Source of the DNA: Zymomonas sp.
Lineage (GTDB): Bacteria > Pseudomonadota > Alphaproteobacteria > Sphingomonadales > Sphingomonadaceae
Direction: 5' to 3'
DNA: 25,872 nucleotides
Assembly (NCBI GenBank): GCA_027489105.1
Contig: JAIYAJ010000008.1
Span: 1-25,872, forward strand
Shown here one piece after another: positions 22,948-25,872 of this stretch. The notes beneath the pieces were generated by a model. The model saw nothing but the letters and a program-made list of their open reading frames with translations, was not told the origin of the DNA and made no database searches. A program made the position numbers and the translations under genes. How positions within the stretch are numbered: position 1 is the stretch's first letter; each line of letters opens with the position of its first letter.

Positions 22948-23480
22948 GGCCGGTCCCGCTGGACGCGGGCGACGAGCGCCTTCAGCCCCCTATGGACCGA
23001 CACCTTGATGTCGGATTCGCCCAAGCCCGCTCTGGTGGCCGCTTCGGCCACGCTGCTGCCCTCGATGCGCGTCGAGCGGATGGCGGCCGCCTGCTTGTCC
23101 GGCAGCAGGCCGAGCAGCTGCTCCACATCCATCCGTGCATCGGCTGCGTCCGCGAAGCATTCCTCGCTCGGCCATTCGGCGAGATCGTCGAGCGGAACGA
23201 GGCGGCGGGTGCGGCGGAAATTGTCGACCATCTTGTACCGCGCTATGGCAAACAGCCAGGCGGTAAAGGGCCGCTCGCGGTCATAGGTGCCGCGGCGCGT
23301 GTGAACTGCGATGATCGTCTCCTGTACAAGGTCCTCGATGTCATCCTCGCTGCCGCGGGCCCGCCGACGGTAATAGCTGCGGAGAAGCGGAGCGAGCGAA
23401 CGGAGCAGCGCACTATGGTCCGCTGCACTGCCCTCCAGGCCGCCGATCATCCAGCTCTTCAACTGATCTTCGCTCGTCAC
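22944..23480 (-). CDS. sigF: ECF sigma factor, SigF type
   Basis: 178-residue ECF sigma factor. Region 2 runs from about 48 (DIEDLVQETIIAVHTRR) through YDRERPFTAWLFAIARYKMV, and region 4 has LLPDKQAAAIRSTRIEG and GLGESDIKVSVHRGLKALV. The frame is open to 23780, with ATGs at 23552 and above, but the SigF-type promoter at 23506-23531 lies inside that extension and its transcript would start near 23500. The GTG at 23480 (MTSEDQLKSW) is therefore the best start, with GGGGG about 10 bases upstream; the ATG at 23450 is an alternative. It heads a sigF-nrsF operon and appears autoregulated. Confidence 0.9.
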   Translation of the reverse strand: MTSEDQLKSWMIGGLEGSAADHSALLRSLAPLLRSYYRRRARGSEDDIEDLVQETIIAVHTRRGTYDRERPFTAWLFAIARYKMVDNFRRTRRLVPLDDLAEWPSEECFADAADARMDVEQLLGLLPDKQAAAIRSTRIEGSSVAEAATRAGLGESDIKVSVHRGLKALVARVQRDRP

Positions 23481-23505
23481 CGGATGGCAGGCCCCCGAGA
23501 CATCG

Positions 23506-23531
23506 TTCGCGATGCGCCGGCCAAAGGTTAC
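23506..23531 (-). promoter_or_regulatory. SigF-type promoter of sigF-nrsF (autoregulation)
   Basis: GTAACC-N16-CGAA on the minus strand: -35 at 23531-23526, -10 at 23509-23506. It predicts a start near 23500 and a leader of about 20 bases to the GTG. It is divergent from the bufA1 promoter, with 44 bases between the two -35 boxes; that gap includes the AT-rich ATAAAATATT. Confidence 0.87.
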
Positions 23532-23575
23532 AGCGCCGAACGGGGCGATCATAAAATATTTCGCAAGACCGGCCT

Positions 23576-23601
23576 GTAACCGCGAGCGAGGCTGCGCCGA
23601 A
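23576..23601 (+). promoter_or_regulatory. SigF-type promoter of bufA1-doxX
   Basis: GTAACC (23576-23581), 16 bases, CGAA (23598-23601). Start of transcription expected near 23607, giving a leader of about 85 bases before bufA1. All three SigF-type sites share CT just before GTAACC. Confidence 0.87.
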
Positions 23602-23609
23602 TTCCTGCC

Positions 23610-23665
23610 ATGATCCGGCTTTCGCCTCCTCCGGATCATCGCGCACCGGCCAGAAGCCGGGCGCG
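23610..23665 (+). promoter_or_regulatory. Two adjacent stem-loops in the bufA1 leader
   Basis: Stem-loop 1: ATGATCCGG/CCGGATCAT (23610-23618 with 23631-23639), perfect 9 bp, 12-base loop. Stem-loop 2 starts at the next base: CGCGC-A-CCGGC pairs with GCCGGGCGCG (23640-23650 with 23656-23665), 10 bp with a bulged A and loop CAGAA. The GAAGGA Shine-Dalgarno follows at 23680-23685, unpaired. Stem-loop 1 begins within a few bases of the predicted 5' end, the usual place for a structure that protects mRNA. Confidence 0.65.
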
Positions 23666-23691
23666 CGAGGGGCGCGATAGAAGGACTTATC

Positions 23692-23970
23692 ATGTCGACC
23701 AACAGCACCAAGATCGCCGCAGGAATCGCGGCGATGATCGCCGGCACCGCACTGGCCACTGCCGCTTCCGCCCAGGACAAGCCGGCGATGGAGAAATGCT
23801 ATGGCGTGTCGCTCGCTGGAAAGAACGACTGCAAGGCCGGCGCCGGCACCAGCTGTGCCGGTACCTCGAAGGTCGATTATCAGGGCAATGCCTGGAAGCT
23901 GGTCAAGGCCGGCACCTGCACCAAGATCAAGACCCCCAAGGGCCCCGGCTCGCTGACCCCCAAGGCGTGA
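23692..23970 (+). CDS. bufA1: BufA1-like (DUF2282) bufferin-type metallophore precursor
   Basis: 92-residue secreted peptide of the DUF2282/BufA1 family. The signal peptide ends at ASA|Q (27/28). The mature part carries four Cys (36, 47, 55, 76) in [34 protein letters not shown] and AGTCTKI, all family signatures. In Caulobacter such a peptide is modified by BufB/BufC and binds copper in the periplasm. No bufB/bufC follows; the only set in the window is in the bufA2 operon. GAAGGA Shine-Dalgarno. Driven by its own SigF-type promoter, with doxX downstream. Confidence 0.92.
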   Translation: MSTNSTKIAAGIAAMIAGTALATAASAQDKPAMEKCYGVSLAGKNDCKAGAGTSCAGTSKVDYQGNAWKLVKAGTCTKIKTPKGPGSLTPKA

Positions 23971-23976
23971 CGGCGC

Positions 23977-24005
23977 GGGGCGGCGGCTGGCCCGGTCGTC
24001 GCCCC
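23977..24005 (+). terminator. Hairpin between bufA1 and doxX (attenuator candidate)
   Basis: 10-bp stem with two G-U pairs (GGGGCGGCGG at 23977-23986 with TCGTCGCCCC at 23996-24005), loop of 9 bases, 6 bases after the bufA1 stop. No T tract. Same position, relative to its precursor gene, as the hairpin after bufA2. Confidence 0.55.
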
Positions 24006-24023
24006 ATCCTCCGGGAGACTCCC

Positions 24024-24488
24024 ATGATCCAGATCGCCCCCTATCGAGCCGCCGTCGAACGGCTCTCCGCCACCATATCCGATGCGCTGCTGCTGCTGGT
24101 CGCCCGGCTGGGCATCGCCGGCATCTTCTTCCTGTCCGGCCGTTCCAAGGTCGAAGGCTGGCTGACCATCACCGACGGAACCTATGAGCTGTTCCGCACC
24201 GAATATAGTCTGCCGCTGGTCCCGCCGGAGATCGCCGCAGTGGCTGCGACGCTCGCCGAACATGGTTTGTCGATCCTGCTCGTCCTGGGCTTGTTGACGC
24301 GTCTGTCGGCGGCGGGACTCTTCGGGATGACGCTGGTCATCCAGATCTTCGTCTATCCCGATGCCTGGCCGACCCATCTCAGCTGGGCCGCGATCCGGCT
24401 GCCGCTGATCGCCCGGGGCGGCGGTGCCTGGTCGCTCGACGCGCTTCTGGCGGGCCCGACCGGGACGGCGCCGCAGCCCCGGCCATAG
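24024..24488 (+). CDS. DoxX family membrane protein (BufD-like position)
   Basis: 154-residue membrane protein of the DoxX family, with about four helices (near 20-40, 72-96, 98-114, 122-138) and the usual [22 protein letters not shown] opening and [10 protein letters not shown] segment. DoxX proteins often follow bufferin/DUF692 gene sets; the proposed role is membrane redox or export support, which is unproven. A CCGGGAG Shine-Dalgarno lies before the ATG. Same transcript as bufA1, after the hairpin. The stop is 12 bases from the convergent gyrB stop. Confidence 0.9.
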   Translation: MIQIAPYRAAVERLSATISDALLLLVARLGIAGIFFLSGRSKVEGWLTITDGTYELFRTEYSLPLVPPEIAAVAATLAEHGLSILLVLGLLTRLSAAGLFGMTLVIQIFVYPDAWPTHLSWAAIRLPLIARGGGAWSLDALLAGPTGTAPQPRP

Positions 24489-24500
24489 GCGCCGGCATCG

Positions 24501-25872
<1,372 letters not shown>

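Overview
The window is a GC-rich, densely coding stretch of an alphaproteobacterial chromosome, most likely from a sphingomonad (Sphingomonadaceae). This rests on the order hemE / oriC-like gap / DUF299 kinase / maf / aroE / coaE / dnaQ, and on family markers such as MmcB, DUF1491 and DUF3297. No insertion sequence, prophage, CRISPR array, tRNA or rRNA was seen. Both ends cut genes: rho on the left and gyrB on the right, both on the minus strand.

Layout. (1) 1-2458, minus: hemE, hemJ, rho. (2) 2459-2782: a non-coding gap with DnaA boxes, an AT-rich flank and six GANTC sites. It matches the position of the Caulobacter origin and is the probable chromosomal oriC. (3) 2783-6393, plus: DUF299 regulatory kinase, maf, aroE, coaE and dnaQ, all overlapping or nearly touching. 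(4) 6470-8382, plus: hpf, ptsN, a PaaI-type thioesterase and a DUF1491 protein. (5) mmcB with an SOS box, a periplasmic ankyrin protein, a Sco1 lipoprotein, a YcgN-type cysteine-cluster protein and a YgjP-type metallopeptidase. (6) 11448-16176, minus: a class A PBP, msrB, a YdcH-like small protein, an aldose-1-epimerase-like protein and a DUF3297 protein. (7) A LysR regulator divergent from pirin, wrbA and a small unknown gene, closed by a strong terminator. (8) A DUF1993 protein and a YaiI-like protein.

(9) 20329-24488 is the most interesting part. It is a compact metal-stress locus made of an ECF sigma factor (SigF type), its membrane anti-sigma (NrsF type), two Cys-rich secreted bufferin-type precursor peptides of different families (BufA2-like and BufA1-like), one DUF692 modifying enzyme (BufB) with its DUF2063 partner (BufC), and a DoxX membrane protein. 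Three perfect copies of GTAACC-N16-CGAA, the promoter type reported for Caulobacter SigF, lie in front of sigF-nrsF, bufA2-bufB-bufC and bufA1-doxX. Each precursor gene is followed by a hairpin before the next gene, and the bufA1 leader holds two back-to-back stem-loops. The inferred circuit is: metal stress is sensed by NrsF cysteines, SigF is released, precursor peptides are made in excess over enzymes, and modified copper-binding peptides act in the periplasm.

All identifications come from reading sequence and from knowledge of families. No database search was run.
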